Origin: Lepas anatifera
Taxonomy: Eukaryota > Arthropoda > Thecostraca > Lepadidae
Length of the DNA: 64,000 nucleotides
Assembly (NCBI GenBank): GCA_034440635.1
Contig: JAOTON010000940.1
Coordinates: forward strand, 1,126,001-1,190,000
Direction: 5' to 3'
Below the pieces are notes generated by a model. The model searched no databases. It was not told the origin of the DNA and was given only the letters and a program-made list of their open reading frames with translations. Shown here piece after piece: positions 22,358 through 32,317 of this stretch (position 1 is its first letter; each line of letters starts with the position of its first letter). The translations under genes and the position numbers were made by a program.

Positions 22358-23376
22358 GAGAAAAGTATTTACCTTCGGCCCCCGGGTTGCCAGCTGTCAA
22401 TAGCTGGGCCCGGGGGCTGGTACAGTGCCTACGGGGGCAGGTGCGCCCCTCTCAGAGGGGCGAGAGATACTCACGCAACACCTCCGATCAGAACGCACCC
22501 ACCCCCTTGACGCCATCAGCCCAGTGGGCCGGCAGGGCCATGAGTCGGGACGAAGCAAAACGTGGCAGCCCTCACGCAGCGGAGAATGCGGTCAACCAGG
22601 CGCGAGCAAAAGGTCGGGGTCTCGAAAAACGACGGTTTCCGAAACCCCGGCCCGCGTCGCGCCCGGCAAGAACTATAACAGTCCCCACCGCGAAGGGCGC
22701 CGCGCTGCACGCCCGAAACATAATCCCCCCTTCCCAGCTGGACCGAGCGATAGTGTCCGTAGACACTGCCGCGTAGCTAGGCCGCCCGCGGCAGCCTACG
22801 GACGGCTTACCCCCGGTTGGATCGAGATATCTGGGCCAAAGGGGGCGTGTTGGAGCCCTTGGGACGGACCCGCCCGAGGGGGACCTCAACCCCCCAGGAT
22901 CCCGTCAACCTCGTCGCCGGGGCTCGAGATAGGCCTCAAGTGGGCGCCTTAAACCCATAAAATGCCGAAGAAGGCAAATAACTGTGGAACCAACAACTAA
23001 GGCATAAAAGGATGACAGGAACTAAAAATAATCAACAAAACAAGAGAACAAAAACAAACAGGAGCTACGTACTGGGAGGTGCAGGACAGAGCTGACCCGA
23101 TCCAATACGGTTACCCACCAGGTAACAATGGGCCCGTAAGGCAGTCATCAGTACCACCGCGGACCTCATCACCAGAGTCGCCGACGACAGACGCCGACTC
23201 TAACCGACCGAGGTCGGAAGAGGCGGCGGCCGCCGGAGGGCTAGACATGATGAATCCGCGGCGATGCGATGGCGTGCCTCCCAAGGCTGACTGGGGCCCC
23301 GGGCGCGTCACACCCCGTTGCTCCAATCTTTACTTGCCGGACGAATCCGGCAAGTGAAGATCGGTCCCCTGAGGGG
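22358..23376 (-). other. GC-rich 5' leader of the ORF1-only LINE
   Basis: About 1 kb of CpG-rich sequence between the element's 5' end and the ORF1 start. It contains inverted repeats such as ttgccggattcgtccggcaa near 23352-23333 and ctgccgcgggcggc near 22795. It probably holds the internal promoter, as in other LINEs of this type; this is inference. No coding frame is supported. Confidence 0.5.
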
Positions 23377-23993
23377 TCAAATATTTTCGTAGGAAACCAG
23401 ACAAACAAGGGTAATAACAGAAATTGATCAGCATAATCCCAAAAAGAAAACTAGGTATGAAAGGTTAAAAATAACAATAACAGAGTGAGCCAAGGCGATA
23501 GATATCTTCGGCGCCTTTTGTCTTGGTAATTTGCTCGTTTACAAGATAGCAAGGGTAAGAAAGTAACTGGATCTCAACAGGATCTGCCGAAGGAATAGAG
23601 GCTATGTAACGTTCGGGACACACTACCCTATCACTCGTATTTTATTCGTTTTGTTCCGTTTCTTTGGAAATTTCCAGATTAAAGAGTTCATGGATTCGAC
23701 ACCGGGAAATAATTGCTAATCATTTCCCGTAGAAGACCATTTCTTCGTACTCAAAACGACTGACCTCCAATAACAGGTCTGATTACCGGAGTGAATTGAG
23801 GTAGACTCAGGTTTAACATCATGCGCGCATCAAACATTGAACTTCCCGAAATATGACACAAAGCTGTTATTATAGCCACGCTAACATATAAGGTATATAA
23901 GGTATGGGCCACCCTTAATATTTGGTGACCTTAGTTTACCAACACTTGGATCGAAAAAATCAAGCCATAAACAAAATAAGAATAAAAGCTTAA

Positions 23994-24832
23994 CACGCGC
24001 ATTGACGGGGGGCGGGTACCCGCCCCCTCCCCCTCGGGTTTTTCGGAGATAGCAGAAAAACGGCGGCGCGTAGCGCCGCCGTACTTGGTATACCTTTTCC
24101 CTCATCATTTTTACAACTTCTGTGAAAATTTTAAGGTTAGGTCATCTCAGGTCAGGTCACCAGTACAGGTCAAGTGACCCGACCTCAAAAAAAGTTTAAG
24201 ATAGCATAAGTCGGAGCAGGGTGAACTTATCCGATTGAAACTCATATCACATAATGGCCCCACCGAGTTCTCTAACATATGTTCCGGTATTTTTGATATC
24301 GATGACCTAAGGTCAGGTACGAGGCATGACCTCTCCATTGGAAATACATGGGAAAAATGGTTTTTACGGAATAACTCAGTAACAGATGGTGATAGAGCAT
24401 TTATTTTAGCTGCATTAGATTCGCCTGGGCTTTGCAGTTCTAATGATATGCATTTTATATAATTTGACCCTGACCTGACCTCAGGTCAGGTCAAATCCTC
24501 GATTTGACCTAGCAAGGTCAAATCATTCGATTTGGCTTGCTAAGAGGATTCATATAGTTCAAGTCGTTTTGCTCTATCTTTACTTGTTCAGATGTAATGC
24601 CCGAAAAACTGAATTTTACATGTTATCCCTATGACGGGCATGTTTTGACCTCTCGTGACCTTAAATGTGACCTCACAAAGAAATGGCTCAAATGTTTTCG
24701 ATGGAAAAGTGGATGGGCAGCCCAATGCCGTTTACCGTTTTTCGCTACCTACCGTGGTTCTCGAGATCTTAGGGGGGCGGGTACCCGCCCCCGTCAATGC
24801 GAAGGTGGCTTAGACCCCCGTCAATGCGCGTG
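23994..24832 (+). mobile_element. TTAA-target MITE, copy 1 (839 bp)
   Basis: TIRs begin CACGCGCATTGACGGGG, and the right end is CCGTCAATGCGCGTG. TTAA flanks both sides (23990-23993, 24833-24836). Paralogous segments without the insertion (atgcttaaaaaggcag at 53868-53883, and cttaaaaagg near 49912) show a single TTAA, so TTAA is the duplicated target, as in the piggyBac superfamily. TIRs starting CAC are not the classic CCC form, so the family is provisional. The interior has a ggcggcgcgtagcgccgcc hairpin and many AGGTCA half-sites. Non-coding. Confidence 0.85.
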
Positions 24833-24984
24833 TTAAATAGGCAGAACAAAATTTCCTTCGTGTGAATGTTATAATACCATACAAAATATATAGGAGATGG
24901 GCCCCGGTTACTAAGGGGCCCCCGGCCTGGGGTGCCCCGACGGTAGTCGGACCCCTCCTGGGCCGAATCCTGGCAACGCCACTG

Positions 24985-25550
24985 TGTTCTGAGACTCTAT
25001 ATCAGCCACCCTGGGACCCCCTGCGCCCTGAGCTAATCTGGGTACCCTTGTGCTTAACTGGGGCCTCTGATCTGGTATGGGGCCCTGAAATCTTCTAGGG
25101 TCCCTGGGCTAAACTGGGGGCCCTGAGCTTGAATGGAGCCCCCTGAGCTGGTATAAGAGGGGACCCTATATCAGCTGATCTGGGCCCCTGAGCTGAGCTG
25201 GCCTGTGCTGAACAAGAGCCCTGAGCTGGTCTGGGCCCCTGAACTGTTCTAGTTATTGAGCTAAGCTGGGATCCCTGAGCTTGAACAAGCCCCTTGAGCT
25301 GTTTTGAGACCCTACATAAGTCGACCTGGGGACCTCCGAGCTGAACCGGGCCCATTAGGTAATCTGGCACCCTGTGCGAATCTGGGGCTCCCCTGTGATG
25401 AGCTTCTAGGGGTCCTGTGCTTATGTAGGGTCCCTTGATAAGCTGGTCCCGAGGCTAATGCACTGGTCTAGGTCCTTGAGCTGACTGACCTGGGTTTCTG
25501 AGCCATGGTCTGGACCTTGGCCCTCCGAGATAATTTGGCGGCCCCTGGGT
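24985..25550. repeat. Minisatellite, ctgagctgaactggg type
   Basis: Degenerate 25-35-base units (gagctggtctgggcccctga and variants). It matches 54019-54600 at roughly 90 percent by eye. Confidence 0.75.
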
Positions 25551-25552
25551 GG

Positions 25553-25690
25553 CATAGGCATAGGAACTGGGGGTCAGGGGATACTGCCCCCTTTTTGAGG
25601 TGGACCCCCGCAACGAATATAAAAATATCAGCAACTGTAATATAGAACAAGAAACCCCAAACGGGCCCGATAGCTTGTCTGGCAACGTTC
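25553..25690. repeat. Internal copy of the giant element's left end
   Basis: cataggcataggaactggg followed by a ctgcccccttttt run, cccccgcaacg, atatcagcaactgtaatat and gggcccgatagcttg reproduces in order the first about 150 bases of 16026 and 44584. The partner in giant copy 2 is at 54600-54730. So each giant element has a second head-like block about 2.3 kb (copy 1) or 1.5 kb (copy 2) before its right end. Confidence 0.7.
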
Positions 25691-25912
25691 AAGTTCGGTA
25701 GTACGCTACCTGCAAGCCTCTGGAGGAGGAGCGCTTCGTAAAAAAAGCCAAGGCACCTACTACCCGAGTGTTTCCAAATGAGTCCCGAGAACTGGCCCAA
25801 TCAAACTCAATCCTATATCAATCCCAACACAAAGCATGAATCGGACACGGACCCCGCACCAAATGTCGAGCAACAGTCGTCCCTGAGCCATCGAAAGGCG
25901 CGACGTCTTTTG

Positions 25913-27086
25913 CAGGGCTAAAAAAGCAGTTCGGTGGTCGCCGACCAAATACAAATATCGACTGCTGGTGGTCCGAACAAATATTCCAGATAAGAATTGT
26001 TTACCGATTAACTGCACAGCCTGGAAAGTAAAACAAGCGCTGTGAAGCGGTCTCTATTGCACACAAATCAAAGATACATCATACATCAAACTTACAAAAC
26101 AGACATATCATGCAGCTTGCAAGTTAAAAGTCTGCAAATCTGTTCGACAAATTTGAATAATACGGAGCAGGCGCGCACTGGCTCATCAAGTATTGTCCAA
26201 GCAAAACGTAGTCCTGTTCCAAACTGGCTCTTTGGGAAGATCCCAAGCACTGCTTTCCCAGGATGCCTGGTCGTGGAATGTTTGTAGGTGCCCATTCAGC
26301 CACAATGCCCAAACTGACACTATTTTCTCACCCACTTTAAAAGGGCGCGAGCCGGAAAAATTAACCTCCGGTATGCACTGCATCATTGTCCACCCGCTAT
26401 ATCGAAAAGCACCGTCCTCAATAAATGTCCAGCGTCTCCAGCCGTCAATATTTCACATTTGAATTCTGAGGGAATCGATCTGGCGGCAGGAGTTAGCACT
26501 TCATCCGTCTACGCCGCCGTTCGACAACCCGCCCGACAACCACCCAAGCTACTCAAACGCAGCATTTGACAATAACGAAACGGTTTTTTCTTCAACATTT
26601 GATACTTTGTAAGACTGTCATCACTGAACATATAGAACAAATATTTCTCGACAAAATAACATCAATAACAGCAGTTCTGATCGTATTATAGCTCTCTTTT
26701 GATTTATTCCGTTGAGCAATGTTACGTTATTTGTGTACGATTTGGTTGTCGACTGCAGATCTGCGCCGATGGACAACCAGCGTAGCCATAAACGGGGTAT
26801 GGCAGCGTCCCACAGGTGGCAGAGCAGAATGGTGACGTATGTGCCGGGTCTGAAGCTTGGTGCTTTTGGTACCCAAAACAGAGGCACAATAAATCAATAA
26901 ATGAAAGATGGGTGCAACAGACGAGATCAAAAGGTAAAGGCCGATGTTTTTGAACCAATCCGTTCTGACAGGTGCCATCTGAGTATTCATCTTCCAGCAG
27001 AGCTTGATTTGGTCGCCCCGACAAGTAACAAAAAGGTTTTGTGGGTCACCGGTGAGGACGGTAGGACGGAGCCTTTTTTAGCCCTG
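25913..27086. mobile_element. hAT-like element, 1174 bp, with empty site
   Basis: TIRs are CAGGGCTAAAAAAG (left) and the same word inverted at the right end. The flanking octamers are GTCTTTTG (25905-25912) and GTCTTTCG (27087-27094). The uninterrupted site gacgtctttcgatgcc is present at 54951-54966 in giant copy 2. No frame longer than about 100 codons exists and none resembles a hAT transposase, so it is non-autonomous. It inserted at the edge of a SINE after the two giants separated. Confidence 0.85.
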
Positions 27087-27243
27087 GTCTTTCGATGCCA
27101 GGGTTATATGGCGTAGCTAACTCTTTCCCTGTTGGAGGGGTTTCTTGGGGGTCAAATTGTTCCTTGCACAAGGAATCTGCCGTGCCTTAAACCCGGGTTG
27201 GTTGCGTGGAAAGCAAGATTACTAACCACTATAACACTACGCC
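27087..27243 (-). mobile_element. tRNA-derived SINE inside giant copy 1
   Basis: The minus-strand head (about 27240-27180) includes a B-box-like CGGGTTTAAGGCAC, and the body has ccaacagggaaagagttagc and a tatggcgt word like the SINEs at 8934 and 9148. An orthologous copy is at 54952-55112. Confidence 0.6.
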
Positions 27244-27900
27244 CACACATCCTCGGCATCACAAAGCTGGCTACCAAGTACCTACATTGCACTTGCAGTC
27301 ATGCTGGAACTCTGCATTTTAGGCATCGAAATATAGCTAGGCGTATTTATTGTGATCAGCCTTTGCCCAAATCAATCTCTAATGATGACAAGTAGGGATC
27401 CGTAATAAACTCGATACATTTTCCCATTTTTGTCATCAAATAAGGACATACAAGTTGATTAGTCATAGCGAAGTGAGGCTATTTGGTATCAAAGCATTGT
27501 CTGTAGTTTTCTGAACAGTTTTTATTTTTTAAATGTGATGAAAAGGGCCTAAACATCTGTAAATATAAAAAAACGCACTCGTGGTAAAAAATGATTGAAA
27601 TCCTCCAAAAGAGCTTAACAATGTATTTCGTATTTGAAAAGGGTCCATGTAAAAAAACAAAAGTTTTTTTGGCGTTTTTCCATGATTTATTAGATCATAA
27701 TAGGTACAACTCGAAATCATTGGGCAAAATTTAATTTCTCAATTTTCCATATATTGACAGCCTAGTGTGCATGCGTGCCTTATTGACACCAAACGAGCTA
27801 ACTAATTTTTCATAATTATGGGCCCCCGTGGACTGGGGCCCCTTGAGGTGGCCCCCTCTAAGGTTGGCCCCCCACTTTTCAAACCGTTCCTACGCCCCTG
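27244..27900. other. Unique right arm of giant element copy 1
   Basis: AT-rich, non-coding; closely matched by 55113-56135. The last 75 bases are a G/C-rich end (ggcccccgtggactggggcc and on) that terminates at TACGCCCCTG. Confidence 0.7.
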
Positions 27901-27976
27901 GAAATAAACATCAGTCATCATGGGTGATGATGAACCAAAACGCTTTGTGATAGAGCGTGATTCTAAAAGAGATTAA

Positions 27977-28818
27977 CACGCGCATTGACGGGGGTTTGAA
28001 CCACCTTCGCATTGACGGTGGGGGCGGGTACCCGCCCCCCCTAAGATCTCGAGAACCACGGTAGGTAGCGAAAAACGGTAAACGGCTTTGGGCTGCCCAT
28101 CCACTTCTCCATCGAAAACATTTGAACTATTTTTTGTCAGGTCACATTTAAGGTCACGAGAGGTCAAAACATGCCCGTCATAGGGATAACATGTAAATTC
28201 AGTTTTTCGGGAAATTCATCTGAACAAGTAAAGATAGAGCAAAACGACTTACACTACATGAATCCTCTTAGCAAGCCGAATCGAATGATATATAATTTGA
28301 CCTTGCTAGGTCAAATCAAGGATTTGACCTGACCTGAGGTCAGGTCAGGGTCAAATTATATAAAATGCATATCATTAGAACCGCAAAGCCCAGGCGAGTC
28401 TAATACAGCTAAAATAAATGCTCTATCACCATCTTTTACTGAGTTAATCCGTAAAAAACATTTTTCCCATGTATTTCCAATGGAGAGGTCATGCCTCATA
28501 CCTGACCTTAGGCCACCGATATCAAAAATACCAGAACATATTTTAGAGAACTCGGTGGGGCCATTATGTGATATGAGTTTCAATCGGATAAGTTCACCCT
28601 GCTCCGACTTATGCTATCTTAAACTTTTTTTGGGGTCGGGTCACTTGACCTGTACTGGTGACCTGACCTGAGATGACCTAACCTTAAAATTTTGACAGAA
28701 GTTATAAAAATGATGAGGGAAAAGGTATACCAAGTACGGCGGCGCTACGCGCCGCCGTTTTTCTGCTATTTCCGAAAAACCCGAGGGGGCGGATACCCGC
28801 CCCCCGTCAATGCGCGTG
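27977..28818 (-). mobile_element. TTAA-target MITE, copy 2 (842 bp), inverted
   Basis: It is a full-length second copy of the 23994-24832 element in opposite orientation, flanked by TTAA at 27973-27976 and 28819-28822. Identity looks well above 90 percent throughout. It lies 68 bases outside the right TSD of giant element 1. Confidence 0.85.
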
Positions 28819-28822
28819 TTAA

Positions 28823-30480
28823 AGTGAAGTGTGCTCATCGATGCGAAACGCAAATCTGTGAGAAATAAAACTGGTTTACTCCATCTTCAGCTATCTTCAG
28901 ATTTGAATTAATACGTATGGACCGTGATTATGGCCTAAGATCGAAACTGGGCAGTTTAGTAGGTACATCTTTTAATCTTGCAGTCTAAGTTATTACAACC
29001 ATGCCACCCAAAACCTTCACACTTTTATTTCATATTCCAGCAGCTCCGCTCTTTCTTTATCCAATGATTCACCGCAGCGTGGAGAGAAATCCACGACACT
29101 ACGTGGAAGAGGTCCTGAACCAATATTACGCAGCTAAACGAATCCGCCGGGGCGCAATGCATACAAAATGGCAATTGCCAGCCAAACAAAGCAACGCCAC
29201 CTCCAAACAATCGACCGAAGCACACGCCTTTAATAAGGCATCGTACGCGCCATTTGTTAGGCTTCGTATAGCCCTACGGCTGAGACACGCTTTCCGTGTA
29301 TAGAAATGGGAATATTAAACATTCATATCTGGGAGTTTCAATGTGAACAGGCGGGCGGGAAGGGTCTGTACACTATTGTCAATAAATATTCAGCAGAAAC
29401 TGGCACTGTTTCCGCCATTTTCCTGGCAGGTGCCGCACATTTTGTTGACGACAGAGCTGGCAGCTAGAGTGGGTCATTGATTGAATATCAGAACGGATCG
29501 AGCCCGATCCATTCTGACGAGCCAGATCGGACTGGAAGGGCCAGCTGCGTGGCAATTCAGCCATTCGAATCCGTAAGTAGTTTGAATCCGGACATGCATT
29601 TGCTGTCCAATTTTTGTCCATTGGGCCATATTTTTCGGATATGAATTTAATCTAGTTTCACAGTCATGACGCGTAAACGGAGATCATGGTGCCTGCAGTT
29701 CCAGGGAAATTCAGGATATGGACTGGACTCCTCGGTCACGAGGTACTTTACGCAAAACACGGAAACGAATTCCGCCGGGTCTTTCTAGGAAATAGCGTGC
29801 CATGACGGCCTTTATCGTCTACGTACGAATCACCATCGTAATGCAACGATAAAGCCGGTCTTCAGCAAACCTCTCGGTTCGCTTGTAACTGTATTTGCAT
29901 TTAGCAGGCAAAACATTTCCAGCACCATTCAGTAGCTAGTATGACTTCAACCTAATGGGAGTGAGAGATAAAATATAAAACACAAGTAAAACGCAGCGTA
30001 GGATAAGAGTAAGGATGGGATAGTTCCAGGGAAAGGAAAAGGATTGTGTTCGGGGATGTCACCCCAGGCGCCACGCTTGGCCCCAGGAGTGAGGGATTGG
30101 GAATAGATATAGGGGAGCCGGTTTACACGCAGAAACATTTCAATCAATATGTAAAACAAAACAGGGGCTGGTGATGATGAATGATTCCGTCGTTCGTTTC
30201 GCGAATTCTCGATTCTCGATATTGATTTTGTCGGAGAATTCTGGTTTAATGCCGTGGTCCTTTGTCGGGTCGGTAATGTTTCCATTCTATGCATTTCCCT
30301 GCACCACACTTCTTCATATTGTCGCGCATTGTTCAGTTCTGACCAATACAAGAGAATGTCCTGTCCAAATGAAATACAGCACTAACATCGCCAGCTCAAT
30401 GCGTGTACACGGTACAAGCCTTGCATGAACATTGTACACTGTAAAATGTTTATGTTCGGTTTATATTTCATTCACAATTC
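28823..30480. other. No gene recognised
   Basis: Non-coding sequence between the MITE and the ZGPAT 3' end. Frames at 29001-29303 and 29947-30351 match nothing I recognise and have no supporting signals. An inverted word pair (gaacggatcgagcccgatcc) lies near 29490. Confidence 0.45.
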
Positions 30481-30483
30481 AAG

Positions 30484-30489
30484 CTTTAA
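30484..30489 (-). terminator. ZGPAT: Possible poly(A) signal ATTAAA
   Basis: On the minus strand ATTAAA occurs about 300 bases downstream of the ZGPAT-like stop codon. No AATAAA was seen closer. Weak evidence. Confidence 0.3.
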
Positions 30490-30791
30490 TGACCAAAAAG
30501 CCCAACAGAAAGGTGCCTGTAGTAAAAACAAGCACACACACATACACTTGCTTAGAGGGGAGGGGGGTTCACAGTAAACTTATACAGATAATAGGTAGAT
30601 GGAACATAATTCAATCAGCTTGATATTCCATGAGTATCACGTCCGTTCCTCCGGCATTTCGAGGAGCGTCAATTCCTAGTCATGTCTCAACAAAAACAGT
30701 ACCTACAATGTGAACAGTAGTAACAGTCGCCACACACGCTGACTTGGTCACACACCAACAACAGCAGCCCGGCCGGGCGGCTGAGCCCGGC

Positions 30792-31078
30792 TCAGAACAC
30801 GTCCAGTCGCTTGGTGTCGGCCCGGTGCCGCTGTTCAGCCTGGATCCGCCGCTCCGCCGCCTTCAGCCCGTTCAGCTGCGCCTGCTCCTGCTCCAGTCGG
30901 GAGCGCAGCTCGGCGGCAGCGGCGCCCGAGGGGTTCCGCCGACACCCCGCCTCCAGTCGCGCCACCTGCCGCTCGGCAGCGCGGATCTGCTCCCCCACCT
31001 GCAGGTTCCGCACGTTCAGCTCCGAGCGCGAGACTGTCTTCACTGATGACGAGGAGGGCCGACTGGACGGGTCCGGCA
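30792..31078 (-). CDS. ZGPAT: ZGPAT-like protein, last exon (C-terminal coiled coil)
   Basis: This exon encodes the conserved C-terminus: SRSELNVRNLQVGEQI, then a charged helix (RAAERQVARLEAG, AELRSRLEQEQAQLNGL) and the end DTKRLDVF followed by a stop. In ZGPAT family proteins this part is a coiled coil following the G-patch, with a conserved LNVRxxQ(V/I)GE entry and a short hydrophobic end. The acceptor is cccttccag at 31079 and above, with a clear pyrimidine tract. The exon starts in phase 1 and joins the G left by the 36113-35928 exon to make a Val codon. It is GC-rich relative to its flanks, as are the other exons. ZGPAT is a nuclear CCCH/G-patch protein; in vertebrates it represses transcription and binds the helicase DHX15 through its G-patch. 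Confidence 0.8.
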
Positions 31079-31384
31079 CTGGAAGGGCACGGCAGGCGCC
31101 CAGTCAGAGACGCTCCCCCCGCCGCCGGGGCTGCCGATACACTGCTTCGGCTAGTGTAGAACAAGGTTAGGATATCAGCTACTTGAGTTTTTATATATTT
31201 CTGATGCCGTTTCATGCGTGATTACAAATATACTACCCGAAAAATTCTTGTTTGGCGCCTGTTTTTCAATGTGAAGTTTTGAATTTCTATAAGATTTATT
31301 TTTCTTATTTGCAAGTTGGGGGAAGCGACCCCTGTCCCCCACTTTCGATGCATATGATTGAAAAAAATCGTCTATCCAGCTCTT

Positions 31385-31600
31385 TATTTATTTCATTTTT
31401 ATTGTATTAGGGCCACTCCCAGCAGGCACACTTGCCCAATTACAGGGAGTATTGGCGTGAGTGTTTAAGGATCCTCTCCACCGGGTCAGATCGGACACGG
31501 AAGGCGGTTTCCCGCCGTGGGGATTGGACCCACGTTTGCCCATGTTATCCGATCCGAAGACTGGCAACGAAGCCACTAGGCTACCCCGGCTCTTGTTGTC
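31385..31600 (-). mobile_element. tRNA-derived SINE in a ZGPAT intron
   Basis: On the minus strand, GGGGTAGCCTAGTGGCTTCG (A box) near 31597 and GTGGGTCCAATCCCC (B box) near 31530 have tRNA-like spacing. The body continues to an AT-rich tail (aataaaaatgaaataaata) near 31385. Confidence 0.7.
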
Positions 31601-31868
31601 TTCTCGGATATGAGAGGCGGCGGCCAGTCCGGCAACTGATGCAGCTACACCGGTTGTGGAACGAAGCAAGCTGGATGCCGAAGGTGGAAGTACGGGAGGT
31701 GAGAGCACCACGTCTCTAAAAAAAGGAGACTAATGACGCAATAGAGAAAGGGAACCGCTTAGTCTTCTACTGGTTAGTGTCCTCTTATAAAAACGGTAAT
31801 TTTTCGGAGCAAAGATTCATAAGCTATGAATTAACAACGCAGTGCACTGCATCGCATTCTTATTTTAA

Positions 31869-32313
31869 AGGGAATGTGGCACCTTCACAACGTGATTTTA
31901 GCTAAGGTAGCCAAGTTGTAAAGCAAGTCGGAAAACCCGATACTCCATATTTCATTTGTCTTGGAACTCGATATTTCCATTGAAAAAGCTAAAACCTACC
32001 TGACACCAGCCCCCATCAGCCCCCGTCGTCGGCGGCCATTGTTATGAGCTACTGGAGTGACGACATATGCTGACGTCACGGTGAGTATCAGCCAATCGAA
32101 GCCCTTGAAGCGTTTCAAGCATGGTAGGGGTTGCCAGATCGTGACATCATCCACAGGCTGATATTTCTTTTTCTGGAGGAGTATTTTTAAAAAACAAAAT
32201 ATTGAGCTTATTGTACATTTTTCAGAGAAATCATGAGTGGTTTCATTATTTTTGGCTAAAGGTACGCCTAATTTCACTAAATTCCAGGATTCGACCAAGG
32301 TGCCACATTCCCT
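31869..32313. mobile_element. TTAA-flanked MITE with perfect TIRs, 445 bp
   Basis: The left AGGGAATGTGGCACCTT is matched exactly by the inverted right end AAGGTGCCACATTCCCT. TTAA sits immediately outside both ends (31865-31868 and 32314-32317). The duplicated TTAA target suggests piggyBac-like mobilisation; a shorter TA target cannot be excluded because the TIR context is A-rich. Interior non-coding, with tgctgacgtcacgg near 32070. Confidence 0.75.
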
Positions 32314-32317
32314 TTAA

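Larger units (their letters stand above)
20020..23376 (-). mobile_element. ORF1-only LINE with 13-bp TSD, ORF2 missing
   Basis: The direct repeat TCAAATATTTTCG flanks the element (20007-20019 and 23377-23389). The paralogous site near 53265-53285 (ataatatttgcgtaggaaacc) is uninterrupted and so serves as the empty site. Read on the minus strand: a GC-rich 5' leader from 23376, a gag-like ORF1 (22357-20378), a short degenerate stretch, a 3' hairpin (GGGCGC...GCGCCC, 20072-20041) and an (AAC)n tail at 20020. ORF1 with zinc knuckles, variable TSD and a simple tail fit an I/Jockey-type LINE. The endonuclease/RT ORF is absent although both ends are intact. Confidence 0.8.
16715..24984. mobile_element. 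Nested CAGTGGCG-family hAT-like element
   Basis: The left end CAGTGGCGTAGCCAGGG and right end ...TGGCAACGCCACTG match the family defined at 44774-50072. The flanks ATGTTCAA and TGTTCTGA are only roughly alike, so the TSD is decayed or altered. The right flank (tgttctgaga) is shared with giant copy 2 at 54019, so this insertion predates the split of the two giants. The interior is minisatellite, a second left-end-like block near 18475, more minisatellite, about 1 kb of unique AT-rich sequence, and the right end. The LINE and the TTAA MITE are inserted within the unique part. Confidence 0.65.
16026..27900. mobile_element. Giant hAT-like element, copy 1 (11.9 kb)
   Basis: The left end is CATAGGCGTAGGAACC; the right end reverse-complemented is CAGGGGCGTAGGAACGG. 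Flanking octamers GAAATTAA (16018-16025) and GAAATAAA (27901-27908) match at 7 of 8. Inside, in order: a left block shared with 44584, an array of ctgagctgaactggg-type units, a nested CAGTGGCG-family element with long minisatellites, a second ctgagctg-type array, an internal left-end-like block at 25553, a 1.17-kb hAT insertion, a SINE and the right end. Removing the LINE, TTAA MITE and 1.17-kb insertion leaves about 6.5 kb. No transposase is visible, so it is non-autonomous. The hAT assignment rests on 8-bp TSD and CA...TG ends. Confidence 0.8.

Noticed and set aside
22390..22950. Plus-strand frames of 129 and 175 codons in GC-rich DNA
   Set aside because: They are antisense to the LINE's 5' leader; their length reflects high GC and low stop frequency.
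16715..24984. Clean 8-bp TSD for the older nested element
   Set aside because: Flanking octamers ATGTTCAA and TGTTCTGA match only if shifted with an indel; I treat the TSD as unresolved.
26092..27024. Several frames of 60-100 codons in the 1.17-kb hAT-like insertion
   Set aside because: None shows hAT transposase motifs, and frames on both strands overlap each other; treated as non-coding.
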